A DNA stretch of 64,000 nt from Collybia mongolica. Taxonomy: Eukaryota > Basidiomycota > Agaricomycetes > Agaricales > Clitocybaceae. The position numbers and the translations under genes are program-made. Each line of letters starts with the position of its first letter. Positions within the stretch are counted from its first letter, which is position 1. Below, piece after piece: positions 14,511-25,690 of the stretch. The DNA is taken from the NCBI GenBank assembly GCA_013420905.1, contig JAAXNY010000006.1, forward strand, positions 4,330,358 to 4,394,357. The letters run 5' to 3'. The notes beneath the pieces were generated by a model. The model searched no databases. It was not told where the DNA came from and saw only the letters and a program-made list of their open reading frames with translations.

Positions 14511-15016
14511 TCAAAGGAACGAGCATCTGAGAGAACTAACGGAACAAGCGACGTCCTTTCCGCTGAGGTTGGTCATGTCAATGGTGAGAGTACCACCGAG
14601 TGCGACATCGCCTCCAAAATTTGTTCCAGTGCACCCAAAGTCCCTGAATAAAATCAGCTCACAGGATAAAATAGGTAAACAAATGACTCACGAGAAGGCC
14701 AAGCAGCCCACATCGTCTATGGTCACATTGGCCAAATTATGATGAAGGAATAGTAAGCTCCCAGAAAGGTCGGTGCAGACGGCACTGCCATCAAAGGGCA
14801 AACGGATGGTGGAACATTGATTTCCCATGGAACAGAGTACTGCCTGCCCAGGGATCCCCTGCTAGATGCATCGTGAAATTCATTAATTGATGTAATAGAG
14901 ACGAAGTAAGCATAGCATACACGCTTAGTTAGGTCTTCGGTCTCGACAGGTTTGGCAGATGCCTCCCACAAAAATGCAGAGAAAAGGGCAACACTTGTGG
15001 CAAAGTTTGTCTTCAT
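14511..15016 (-). CDS. Small secreted cysteine-rich protein (intact array member)
   Basis: Three exons: 15016-14921, 14861-14692 and 14643-14511. They encode 132 residues. Residues 1-20 are a signal peptide (MKTNFATSVALFSAFLWEAS). A short propeptide ends in a Lys-Arg pair at 31-32, a likely Kex2 cleavage site, which leaves a 100-residue mature part starting QGIPGQAV. It has seven Cys and one N-glycosylation site (NVT). I do not recognise a family. Secretion, small size, cysteine content and tandem duplication are the features usually used to nominate fungal effectors or small secreted proteins, but no function can be read from the sequence. Both introns have clean GT...AG borders, and the reading frame is unbroken, unlike in its three paralogues. 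Confidence 0.72.
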
Positions 15017-15083
15017 AGTTGACTCGGGGTGCTCGTGAAAGTGTCGCCTGAGGAATGGGTCTCTTTAAACAGAGGTTCATGCC

Positions 15084-15091
15084 TTTAAATA
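15084..15091 (-). promoter_or_regulatory. TATTTAAA core-promoter box of the intact secreted-protein gene
   Basis: TATTTAAA lies 68 bases upstream of the ATG. The same box sits at exactly the same distance before the third decayed copy (16779-16786 for the ATG at 16711), and a damaged version precedes the copy at 13743. Conservation of sequence and spacing supports a TATA-like role. Confidence 0.55.
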
Positions 15092-16204
15092 CTGGGAGCC
15101 GTCTCCCAAAGGGTTTCGTCCATGTGCGCAGAACGCCCCCACAGATCCACATATAGATGTTTTTCCGCAAGTGAGTCTCTTCAAAAACACACAGGATCCG
15201 TATAGCCGCGTAATGAACCTTGCAGTTCAGCCACTCGGACTGCCTGTCAACGTCGTTCTTTCCGTAGTGATCGACGATACTCTCGAAGAATGCTTTCTTT
15301 TGACGTTGCGATTTATCAATATGAATTCTAGCCGAGAAGATCACCATTCGAGGGCCCTCAAGTTTCAGTTCTGAGAAGCTCACAAGTGGGCACCAAACGG
15401 GAGAGGCCTGAGGCCCGCGGGTTAAAGAGTGATAGACTGGCTTAAGAAGTTCCTGTATTCGCGCGTTCCTGGTCCAGGGGCAGAAGTAAGTGAGCCATAA
15501 GGGATACCGGACACGAAAAGGCACTTGCATTGAAAAGGTTCAACTCGTGACGAAGGAAATGGTATCAGTGCGGTGATTGATAGACTTTGATTATTAGAGC
15601 AGCATTGAATTCAGACATCTAGTTCTCACAAAAGAGTATTTCAATGGAGTTATAAGCGGGCAGTTGGAATCTTACAATATTTCAAGAGTGTGATGTTGTA
15701 TTCGGGAGTCGCGGGTGATCTGGTGCGTGTACAGCGGAAGGCACCCACGGATACGTCGGACGTCTAGGCTTCTCAGATCGGCTGCTCCGTACGTTATCGG
15801 GTCTCCAGCATCCAGCCCACTCTTTGGTTAGAGATAAGGGTATGGGAATGATATCATATGTATGTGCATAGCGGGCGCCTACGATGCACAGCGGAGCGAT
15901 GAACGAAATGATGTTAGTAGTGTCGCACTTTAGGTATCCATGAGAGATCGACCATAGGTTAGATATGTTTTACGATGTTTATAGAGATCCAGGGTTGTCC
16001 TCCTCTTGATTATATGGATCCTGGCGGCCTGCTTGAGTAGGTGAAGCTGTGGGAACATATAACTGAGCCCTCAACTGAGCCTTACTCACGACCAAACCTC
16101 CATCCACTGGTCGAATGGGATAGAGTTCAATGATTTCCTTCGGTGTGAAAATCTATCAGACTTCAGTGCTCCTTTCTATTGTGTGTTACACTAAAATGAT
16201 TCAG

Positions 16205-16711
16205 GCAAACAGGCAGCGAATTGAACTAACAGAACCTGAAATGTCATTTCCGTGAAGGTGGGTCTGAGGTCATATCAATGGTAAGAGTACCACGAAGCGC
16301 GACATCACCTCCAAAATTTGTCCTGGTACAACCAATATCGCTGGGTACAATCAGCTCAAAGGATGGATAGGTAGGGGAACGACACTCACGAGAAGGCACT
16401 GCAGGCCACATCATCTATGGTCACGTTGGCCAGGTTGTGATAAAGGGACGAAAAGCTCCCAGAAATATCGGTGCAAACGGGACTGTCATCATATGGATAG
16501 TGGAATATTTGTTTTCGAGGGTACAGAATGTTGCTTCCCCAATGTGAATCCCTTGCTGGTAAACATTGTGAGATTTTCAGTGATAACGAAAAAAAAGCCA
16601 GAAAGAAAATGGCATACGCATTTGGATATTCCTTGACCTCGACAGGTTTGGCGGATGCCCCCTGCAAAAGTGCAGAGAAGGAGTGGAAATTATAGCAAAG
16701 TTTGCCTTCAT
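16205..16711 (-). pseudogene. Decayed copy of small secreted cysteine-rich protein gene
   Basis: The gene begins ATGAAGGCAAACTTTGC and follows the intact copy, but one base is missing inside the signal-peptide exon. The frame is therefore lost before the conserved AKPVE segment. Exon 2 carries further small indels, and Cys codons are changed. Intron 2 keeps GTGAGT. The last exon is truncated relative to the intact copy. Confidence 0.72.
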
Positions 16712-17040
16712 TGTTGGTTCAAGGTGCTAATGAGAATATTGCCTAAGGGCTGAGTCTCGTTGGGCAAAGCTTCACGCCTTTAAATACTAGAACCCGACCC
16801 ACAAAGGGCAGTATCCGAGTGCGCAGAATGTCCGCACAGGTACATGTATGGTCATTTCTACGCAGGCGAGTCCCTTCGGAAGCATGGAAGGCCCGTAATG
16901 ATCGATTGGGCTTGTGGAAAGCGATATTACAGTTGACTGACATGAATTTTCGCCGGGGTCACCATCCAAGAATTTTTCAGCTTTGGCGAGCTTATGATGG
17001 GACTCCAAATGTCAGAGGTCTTGGAGGCTGAACTTAAGAG

Positions 17041-17855
17041 ATTTTGAGAGAAAGAAAACCAGTCTTGTAGATGGTTGATTGGTCCGTGAAGTGTAAGAAG
17101 TCCCTGACGAGGCCGAGATTCAACATTTGCGTGTTCCTGGGGCAGAAGGGTGTCAGCCATGAGGGAAACCGGACACCAAGCAGAGTGGTGCTTGTATCAG
17201 GAAGGTTCAGCTTACGACGCCAGAAGTGATTACCCCGATGTACAACAGCAAAAACGACACCGCAATAGCTGAGAGGCAGGCAGACTAGACAACCAAAACA
17301 GTTCCTAGTCGAATGCCAAACGAGAATGGTGGTACAGAAGATGTCGATACGTTATTGTAGGACACTGGAGGAGATGGATATCCTTGTAAGGGGTGTGAGG
17401 ACCAAGTTAAGACGGGGTGATATCCGCGCCGCCAGCGCTTCGTATGTTGAACGAATGTAGGCGGCGCGGACTACCCTGGCTATATACTGACCAATGCACA
17501 AAAAACGCTTCAAGAGAAGTATAAGCATCAAGATCTTATGTCGCCTATCGGCTGGGACACATTATCAAAAAGGAGACTACAGGGTACAAGATGAGCATAA
17601 CTCACCGACGAAAGTCTGGGCTCAAATAACAGCCGGAAACACAGGTCAATAAACAGAGGTAAAAGAAGGCTGGCCAGGTCTGGCCGTGCATATGTGGATT
17701 GTGGAGCTTTGTGAAGTCAGTCAGGGTGTAAAGACACCACCTGGGGGTCGAAAAATGATCACCGATCACAAATCACTTAATAATCACTCAGACTACTCAG
17801 ACCAATAAATTAAAATGAAATATGGCGCGAAAACAGGTGCAAGTATTTATGAATT
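17041..17855. other. Intergenic, no gene seen
   Basis: Between the last array unit and the 3' end of the phosphatase gene I see no open frame with recognisable content, no tRNA and no repeat termini. Confidence 0.4.
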
Positions 17856-20005
17856 TCATTTTCTCAGCTGTTTCGGAAACTGACCATCGGTAATCTCGTC
17901 GGGGTCAGGAATAGAATAGTTAGCAAAACAATCAAAGTCGAAATCCACTTCTTCTATACGTTGCTTCATTGCTGCGATGAAAGTCGATAAATCACATAAA
18001 CCATCGTCATTTTCTCCACAACCCCGGATTCCAGTGAGGGGTAAGACAGCGTCATTGAGGATCCAACGAATTTTCTCGGGTTTATTCGAGGTAGGGCACG
18101 ATAGGACCTGACCAACGAGGTTCGAAGCAAAGGGGGCAACACGGTTCGCAAAGTAGGTCTGCAAATGAATTTATCTCAACACAGCATATATTGTGGTATT
18201 GCTCGTAGGAATACCTGGTTCCCTGGTATGTGATCTGTTGGTAAGGGCCCCCCAGCGGCTAAGCTCGTAAAGTTGAATGCAGTAAAAACTATGGGAGAGA
18301 GGAGGTAGGTAAGCCTTGAGTACGAATCTGCCTACTCAGGGGTGTGCGTACTCGTGGACAGAACGGTATCATGAGTGGCGTCGACGTATATGGGTTGATT
18401 GAGAGGAAACGTCACATTGTTGGTGACAATGGTAGAATTCACTGTGTTCCTAAATTCGGTGATGCGTGTTTTGGTGAGCCGAGAAACAACCTCCTGAACG
18501 TAACCAATTCCCCGAGCACTGGCGGATGGGCTTCCCGGGCCATACCCGTACCAGAGAGTGATGTCTGCAATAATAGTCAAGACCCGAAGTGTCCATTCGA
18601 GATCACGGTAACCTACCGTTCCAATACTCATAGCCTTTCCATTCCTTCTCTGTAAATAAGTTACAAAAGCTAGACGAGCTCAATGCGACAGTCTCAGGAG
18701 TATCGGTCAATATGTGATGTTCTAGAAGCGAAGAAGCGTTACTCACCTCATATGCACAGAGTTGTTGCATAGCGAGCATATCCTTTAGCTGAAGCTGATA
18801 TCCACGAATGAAAGGTGCAAGCCGCTTCAGCGCAGACCTAAGATAGACTTCCTCCCATTTGCTGGCCTGCACAGACCCGATGGGGTTGGGAGAATTGGGA
18901 CAATGAAGGTATGGTGCGAGAGTATTATTGAATCCTTCGCTTTCGATTGTAATCAATTGATGATATTCTGATTGGTATTTTTGAACACCAAAGAAACCTG
19001 CAGCGAAATGTAATCTGCAGAAAACCATGATATCATAAGATCAGCCATAAGGAAGGTATGAAATAACTTGCGCGGAGTCAAGCATCCGAGCTAAACATGA
19101 GCAATTAAGTATGTCTGATCATAGTGGGATATATGGGCTTTGACCTTCAGAAGTGGTACGAAAGACTGGTAGGTCAAAGAGCCTTTTAAGAAGTTCCCCT
19201 TGTCCAAACAGTCAGTAACGTAGCTATTGTCAATTGCACAAACTAAGAAATGTACCATATTTGATTCGGAACCCCATCCCGAGATTAAACCTGATATTCA
19301 TAATTAAAATGAACCGACCAATGATAATATCATAAACTCGTACAGTTGAGAACGACCAAAAGGTGTTAAGGTCTCCGCTCCGAGTTTGTAGGTCCAAGTG
19401 TTAAGGAACTCGAGAGGCCCAGAGGCACTGAATCCTGTGTTTGTTGCCGCTGCGTGAAGATTTGCTGCAAAGACGGCCGGTGGCGCATTCGAGGTCGGAT
19501 ATCGTGCTCCATGACGGTGAATAAGATGAACTTGAACAATGTTACAGCCCTTCGGAATTAAAGGTGATGCATTGGGCAATCCCAATGTGTCGATGGACTG
19601 CCATGGAGAAAGAATTCCCAAGTGTTGTAACACGTCGAAACCCTTGCTACTATGATCAGATGGATGTGGCTGGATCAAAGGGAAGATGGAATCCATTTTG
19701 GCTGGCGCAGGTGCGGTGGCAATAGCATCTGCTTCGTCTCCAGCTAGATAAAGGTCCCATTAAAACTGGACTCAACAGGAGACAAACCCCTCCCCCTTAC
19801 TAGGTGTTGGACCGGCAAAACCAATCAGACTTCCGGCTGGGAAGAAAGTATCAGTTGCTGTTATTGTCGCATTTGGAAGGGGGAAAAGAGCAGTTGAAGT
19901 AGAACCAGCGAAAGAGGATGCTGATCGGTGATGCTGGGCATTCGTTATTGCAAGCAAGAGTGAAATGACAGTGAAACAAATATGGGGGACACGCAATGAG
20001 AACAT
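17856..20005 (-). CDS. Secreted histidine acid phosphatase (phytase family)
   Basis: Ten exons: 20005-19801, 19743-19344, 19290-19256, 19198-19145, 19090-19072, 19014-18747, 18692-18617, 18564-18352, 18288-18215 and 18158-17856. They give 548 residues. A signal peptide (MFSLRVPHICFTVISLLLAI) opens the protein. The phosphate-binding motif RHGARYP sits at 145-151 with the nucleophilic His, and the proton-donor HD pair at 417-418 in DATHDTVL. Other family marks are QLFNLGMGFRIKYG, SALHFAAGFFG, LCAYETVALS and RVAPFASNLVGQVLSCP. Several N-x-S/T sites fit secretion. The enzyme should release phosphate from phytate or other phosphomonoesters outside the cell. Intron 5 uses a GC donor (GCAAGT), forced by the conserved SALHFAAG. 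Exon 5 is only 19 bases. Substrate preference cannot be judged. Confidence 0.9.
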
Positions 20006-20108
20006 CCTGTGCGGATGATTGTTGTGGGATGAGCTTGTCCCGTTCTTATAAAATATGCCTAGATTATTCTTGGAAGTGTATGGTCTGATTGATATTGAGG
20101 TCAACATG

Positions 20109-20618
20109 TCAGAGAAGCAGATAAAAAAAAAGGCTTTGGGAAGTGGAGTTACATAACAAGCTACTGACCAGATGATGATAAAATACGTTTTGAATGGGTT
20201 CATCATCAACATCCCACGACTTGGCTCTATTGGCCTTCACTTGTAAATTGTCCCCTCGGACCCTTCCTGCATTTCTAGACTTGTTTGCATCCAAGCCCCA
20301 TTTGTTGCATAAAACTGTATCATGGCAATTGCATTCCTTTCCATTCAAATGACTGTGGACCATTCCGAAGGTTGGGATCACAACCCATTGACCATGGTCC
20401 TTGCACATCAGGAAAATAGGAGGTTGACAGAATAGCTGGGCAGATTTGTTCGCACACAAACGGCTGCATACAAGGTGACCATCGTTCGCCATGTCAAGGT
20501 AGCCAAGGAAAGACGGAGGGGAAGACAGGACATCAAGAGTTACAGAGCTTGATTTTATTTTGGATATGTCTGGCACCTCCGTGATTAGGGAAGTACAAAG
20601 TTGGGTGCATAGCCGCAT
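20109..20618 (-). CDS. Possible open frame, function unknown
   Basis: This uninterrupted frame of 169 residues lies just upstream of the phosphatase gene on the same strand, and its 3' end comes within about 100 bases of that gene's start. It is rich in Cys and Asn and has no recognised domain, no signal peptide and no clear splice sites. It could be chance or leader sequence. I list it only because of its length. Confidence 0.15.
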   Translation of the reverse strand: MRLCTQLCTSLITEVPDISKIKSSSVTLDVLSSPPSFLGYLDMANDGHLVCSRLCANKSAQLFCQPPIFLMCKDHGQWVVIPTFGMVHSHLNGKECNCHDTVLCNKWGLDANKSRNAGRVRGDNLQVKANRAKSWDVDDEPIQNVFYHHLVSSLLCNSTSQSLFFYLLL

Positions 20619-20639
20619 AGGATTACATAATATTTATTT

Positions 20640-21282
20640 AACCTCCATGCCATGTGACACAGCGTGACCGGGTGTGCTGCCCCGCGGGAAGCACAGCCTC
20701 TCGCTTATCACCATTGATGTACCCATTTTGTTACCCTTCATTACCCACGGTCTCACACCATGCCTCCAAAGAGTTCCAGCATCAAGGGTCCATGACATCT
20801 GTTAGGGTGAGAATGATGATATGCTAGTCTGGTCCCTTTTGGCTGAGATTGACAGCTGATTGCAAAATCGTAGACCATCTTCCGAAAAATGCAGGGTACA
20901 AATATATGATGTCACCTTCCTAAATAGTCAGGCAACAGCCACTGTGACGTGGCCATTCAAGTTGATGTTCACCTTGCTGGCAGAGTCAAGACATTACAAC
21001 ACAATACGAGGCTGTTATACATACAAAGATGCAGGTACAAGATCTTTAAAAACATGATACAATCACTTCCTTTCGAGCTCCAGTCTAATAAAAGTGGACT
21101 GGCACAACTGGTACCAACTAGTCGAGTCGCAGTGGCACTCAGTGGTTGTAGTTACCTGTTTTAGTAATTCTACGTCATAAGTTTGTCTGGTGTTTTTTTC
21201 AGAGGTGGTCTACGATTTTGCAATCAGCTGGAAAAAGAGGAGAACCATTGTGTCCTGTATGGAAAAAAGGACCCCAAGGAGG
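20640..21282. other. Non-coding boundary between host genes and transposon block
   Basis: No gene is supported. The last bases (GGAGG at 21278-21282) are the left target-site duplication of Gypsy element A. Confidence 0.5.
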
Positions 21283-21582
21283 TGTAATGGGCAAGGCACA
21301 GTCCAGGCCATTAAACAAGCAAGTACGAGTGGTTACAAGCAAGCGAGAGGGTTTGTGAAGGAAACGAGACCCGAAACTGGTGTTGATTCAACGAAGTCAT
21401 TACAAACGCTAACCAGCCACCAGATATGGTCGGATGTAAATACATACAAACAGCGTCCGTTTGACTACATTGAGAGTGAGCGAGAGTCTGTCAGAGCCCA
21501 TTGAAAAGGTAAGTAAACGTTCAGTAGCTAAGAAAGACCATGCTGTGCTAATAGACCATGGTCCGAGGACCTGACCCTTACA
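21283..21582 (-). repeat. 3' LTR of Gypsy element A
   Basis: This 300-bp LTR pairs base for base with 36706-37005. About 30 substitutions separate them, all transitions, and there are no indels. Confidence 0.9.
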
Positions 21583-21617
21583 TTATCCCCCTTTTTAGGT
21601 GGAAATGTGCACTCAGA

Positions 21618-22358
21618 TTACTGACCAGGTATTCTGGGGTCATGGTGTTCAGCAGTTTTTGACACATGACCAGATTGTGTCGTGGTCTGCGCGGGCGGTT
21701 CGTACTCAGATCTCAACCTCTGACGTACAATTGGAGGAGAAGCGGGGTGAGCAGCAGTGACTGGGATTGCAGGAATGAGTGGAACAGCGGGGGGCACAAG
21801 ACTGGGCAAGGGCTGGGCAGCAAGCGGTGTTGGAGCATTTGGAGGTACAATGGGCATGGGACCTGTGTGAGGGGAAGAGGGACAAGGAGTTAGTTCAGTA
21901 AAAACGGAAGGAATGTTGGTAGACATAGGAATGGAGAATTTTTGGTTCATAACAAGTGTGTGAGGACACGGTGCACGAGGATTCCGACAATGGAAGTGGT
22001 TGACAAGTTTGTTGCTTGATGTAGGGATGTCAGAGAGGGGAACCCATGAATTTTTGGACTCTGGAAGGTTTTTCCATTGTACAAAATATTTGTAGTGGTG
22101 ACCAATCTTGTGAGCATCGTGAATGGATTGGATGGCAAGCACAGGATTGTCAGCAAGGTTGAATGGTTCAGGGGAAGCATGAGGACAGAATAAGGAGGGA
22201 TTGCAATAGGGTTCAAGGAGGGAACTGTGGAATACGGGGTGTAAACAAGAGAGGTAGGAAGGAAGGTCAAGATGATAGGAGGAGGAGCCGATTTTCTTGA
22301 CAACGTGGTAGGGGCCCAAGCAATGGTGGTTGAACTTGTCAGAAGGTCATGTTGTCTT
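21618..22358 (-). pseudogene. Element A integrase C-terminal fragment with chromodomain
   Basis: The fragment reads KTT-(stop)-PSDKFN, then LGPYHVVKKIGSSSYHLDLP and HPVFHSSLLEPY. This is the GPY/F module that ends Gypsy integrases. A chromodomain follows (YKYFVQWKNLPESKNSWVP). A TGA at 22347-22349 stands where related proteins have Arg, consistent with CGA to TGA decay. The upstream part of pol is gone: the frame meets hAT sequence at about 22359. A Pro-rich tail ends the frame. Confidence 0.8.
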
Positions 22359-24082
22359 TAAGGCATGGCACGGGTATGGGTAACACCGTGACAATGAGGT
22401 CACAGGTATGTTCGGGTACAGGTATGGGTTTCAGTTTGGCATACCTGTGCAACACCATACCCTTACTCATGGGTATACAGGTTTTGTACACAATAATTAG
22501 TGGTTGTAAACTTGTACTGAATATCCATTGAAGCCAATCCTAACTGAACTGAAAGTCACAGTTGAGCTGCCTTTGATTATCGGCCCGTGAGAAAGTCGTA
22601 CTGAGCTCAATCAATCACACTGGCAACTGAGCAACTATGCCTTCTAGCTTTACTAGCTTATGCTCCTCATGGGAGCATATGACTCCACTGAAGCTGAAGC
22701 CAAAAACCAATCCATTGAGATCTGGCTCAAACATTTAAAAGTGAGCAGAAACTTGTTTTTTTTTTGTCAGCCAACTGATGCCTCCCTCTTCAACAACAAA
22801 GTCTGCAGCCAAGTCTTCAGTGAAGTCTTCGCATTCATCGCTCCAATCCGCAGCCTCAGCATCCTCTCTATCAAAGGCTGTCAGATCTAGTGCCAAGGTC
22901 ATTGGGCATGGCATCAAGCATATCAAGAAAGGAGCCAGCGCAATCACTTGTCCCCTCAAGTGGGCGAAACATGCATTATCGAATGGCTCTTCTCCGGTTG
23001 ACAGTGAAGCAGAGCATAGCCTTGCAAGCAATTGAGATCAAGACAGCTTGAACACTGCAGATTTGCCAGAGGTATTTGAGGTTGATTCTGATGGTGACGA
23101 TGATAGGGCCCGAAATTGTTTGCACTTATAAAGTCAACAAGTAAGGCTATTAGTGTCATTTCTAATAACCAAGTAAGCAGTAATAAAGGATTAGAGTCGA
23201 GCTCCGAGACGGCTAATCAGAGTGAACTAGTCTAATGGATAATACACTATCAGTACAGAGGACTATGAGTACGGTCTATTATTAGTCCTATTCACCATGC
23301 CCGGTTACAACCTCGGTGTCTTAGTTCATAAGTAACCGTTGTAGTATGATATCATTAGTCCGGGGATCATCATTAATAGGAGAAGTAATTGTAAATTCGG
23401 GACTTGCACAACCCGATCCTAGTCAGGGGTACTTGGTGTTAACTACCGGAAGTGACGGGACACCGTGAATAGCAACCAGGACAATCAGGAGGAGTAAACG
23501 ACAGTGCCGCGCTGTTTTAAATAACAGAGCGCGCGGTCGGGACTTGATAAGAGTTTAGCCAGCTCTTTCAATATTTGATAAGTAACCAGTAAACGACATA
23601 ATTGGCACGCATGGCGCGCGCGCCAAGTTGTAGTAGACGCGTCAGTATTGAATACAGATTCTTGGCGCGCGGGAGCGCGGTTCCGTGTAAAATTTACAAT
23701 TCCATATGATATTTAGTTTGTACATTATAAATAGACTGTAGATGAGTAGCGCTAAGGCAAGGAATCTTGCCCCCACTTCGTGCTACTATAGAGTATACAA
23801 ATCACATTTGTTAAAAACACTATTGCGTGCCCGAATTAAGGATCAGATTGCTTCAACGTGTCTTGATTGGAATTGATTGAAGAACTACAGAATTAAAGAG
23901 ACTTAGTTCACTTGGAACTTAGTATCGTATTGTCCGTTGGAATTACTAGGCACTTGGCCTTAGTGCACTTGGCACTGTATTGTTTGATAAGTCGCTTGGA
24001 CTTACAGATCCGTTTGGGATCATTAATAATTGAACGTACACTTGGTACCCAGTCTATTGGATCGAGAAATATTATAAATATA

Positions 24083-25690
24083 CAGTGGCTCAAAAAACTG
24101 CCCCAATGTTTGTACATTTTTGAAAGATCAATATGGTATGAAGTGCTGACATAAGCAGGGGACCTGGGGTAATTATGTAAGATACTATGACATCGTGGCT
24201 TTCCAATGGACCCTGGATCATGTGATTTGGATCAATATCCATTAAGCTATAAGCCAAACAAAATGGCTACTCATTGGGGCAGTTTTTTGACCCTTATCTT
24301 ATTTTCCATTATTCTGGCATTTATGATCCAATGCAAGAACATTATGGACTGTGGGAAGAATAAACAATGTCATGTGACTTTATTTGTATCAATTTGACAT
24401 GTTGGAATTGGTTCAATCATCTTCTTGACCTCTTACCACCATCATGAAAGCCATTTCTACTGCTCAGCACAATACTGTTGTTTCTCTCCTCAATGAGGGC
24501 TATTCTCAGCGTCAAATCAAGGAGAAAACTGGTCTAGGGAAGGGTACCATCAGTAGGATCAGCAAAGATGTGGATGGAAACAAAGAAAACAACCTTGGTG
24601 GCCGCCCCTCCAAGCTGTCTGTTCGTGACAAACAGTCAATTATTCGTCAAATCAAGTCAGGGAAGCTTGATAATGCAGTTCAGGCTACCCAATTCATCAA
24701 TGGCATCATCCCCAATCCTGTCACACCCCAGACAGTCAGAAATGCACTCAAGGAAAATCAATTTTATGCTGCTACAAAGAGGAAAGCTCCTCTTCTCAAA
24801 CGAGCCCATCGCATCCGGTGTCTCCAGTTTGCAAAATATCATGAAAGCTGGACTGTGGAGGACTGGAAAAGGGTTCTATGGACAGATGAGACCAAAATCA
24901 ATAGGATTGGGTCAGATGGAAAGGTTTATGTCTGGAAACAAAGGGGAGAACCACCATCTGATAGAACAACATCACCTACTGTCAAACATGGAGGAGGAGG
25001 AAACCTCATGGTATGGGGTTGTATGGGGTGGAATGGAGTGGGAAAGCTCATAGAGGTGCAGGGGAACATGGACAAGGTTCAATACTGTGAAATTTTGGAG
25101 AGTGGAGTTCAGGAAAGTTTTGAGAAGTTGGAAATGGTGGATGGCGAGCGCTACTTTCAGCAAGATAACGACCCCAAACACACATCTGGACTGGCCACAC
25201 AGTGGTTTGAAGACAACAACATTCAAGTCCTTGGCTGGCCTGCCCAATCCCCTGACATGAATCCAATAGAACACCTTTGGGAACATCTCAAGCGCCGTCT
25301 TAAAGAATATCCGACACCACCCAAAGGAGTACATGAGTTGTGGGATAGATTGGCTGAAGAGTGGGGTGAAATTCCACCAGGGGTATGCCAAAACCTGATA
25401 GAAAGTATGCCCAGGCGGATACAAGCAGTTATAAAGGCAAAAGGTGGTCATACAAAGTATTAGATAGAAAATTAATAGAGGGTCAAAAAACTGCCCCAAT
25501 GAGTAATCATTTTGTTTGGCCTATAGCTTAATGGGTTTTGATCCAAATCACATGATCCAGGGTCCATTGGAAAGCCACGATGTCATAGTATCTTACATAA
25601 TTACCCCAGGTCCCCTGCTTATGTCAGCACTTCATACCATATTGATCTTTCAAAAATGTACAAACATTGGGGCAGTTTTTTGAGCCACTG
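24083..25690 (+). mobile_element. Tc1/mariner element, copy 1 (1608 bp)
   Basis: It starts CAGTGGCTCAAAAAACTGCC and ends with the reverse complement. TA lies on each side (24081-24082 and 25691-25692), inside the solo LTR. Its terminal inverted repeats are about 211 bp (24083-24293 and 25480-25690). Copy 2 at 42317 has identical length and differs at only about three bases. Confidence 0.95.
24444..25463 (+). CDS. Tc1 transposase (DD34E), copy 1
   Basis: An intact single-exon frame of 339 residues. The N-terminal half has paired helix-turn-helix DNA-binding motifs (SLLNEGYSQRQIKEKTGLG; then a GGRPSKLS hinge). The catalytic triad is Asp in LWTDETK, Asp in FQQDNDPKHTS and Glu in NPIEHLW, with 34 residues between the last two, the Tc1 spacing. 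The enzyme cuts and pastes the element at TA sites. No stop or frameshift is seen, and the start lies about 150 bases inside the left terminal repeat, so activity is plausible. Compared with copy 2 it has Gly for Glu in IPPGVCQ and Arg for Gln in MPRRIQ. Confidence 0.95.
   Translation: MKAISTAQHNTVVSLLNEGYSQRQIKEKTGLGKGTISRISKDVDGNKENNLGGRPSKLSVRDKQSIIRQIKSGKLDNAVQATQFINGIIPNPVTPQTVRNALKENQFYAATKRKAPLLKRAHRIRCLQFAKYHESWTVEDWKRVLWTDETKINRIGSDGKVYVWKQRGEPPSDRTTSPTVKHGGGGNLMVWGCMGWNGVGKLIEVQGNMDKVQYCEILESGVQESFEKLEMVDGERYFQQDNDPKHTSGLATQWFEDNNIQVLGWPAQSPDMNPIEHLWEHLKRRLKEYPTPPKGVHELWDRLAEEWGEIPPGVCQNLIESMPRRIQAVIKAKGGHTKY

Larger units (their letters stand above)
11690..17040 (-). repeat. Tandem array of four duplicated units carrying a small secreted protein gene
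   Basis: The same block recurs four times on the minus strand. The shared flank motif (TCATTTGAGAGGCTTTCAG and variants) lies at about 11955, 13963, 15340 and 16957, so spacing is about 2.0, 1.4 and 1.6 kb. Next to each motif, on its lower-coordinate side, lies a copy of the same two-intron gene. Units differ by many substitutions and small indels, so the duplications are not recent. Only the third unit keeps an open gene. Confidence 0.8.

Noticed and set aside
24972..25499. 175-residue frame antisense to the Tc1 transposase
   Set aside because: It is present in both copies only because the copies are identical, and it has no features of its own.
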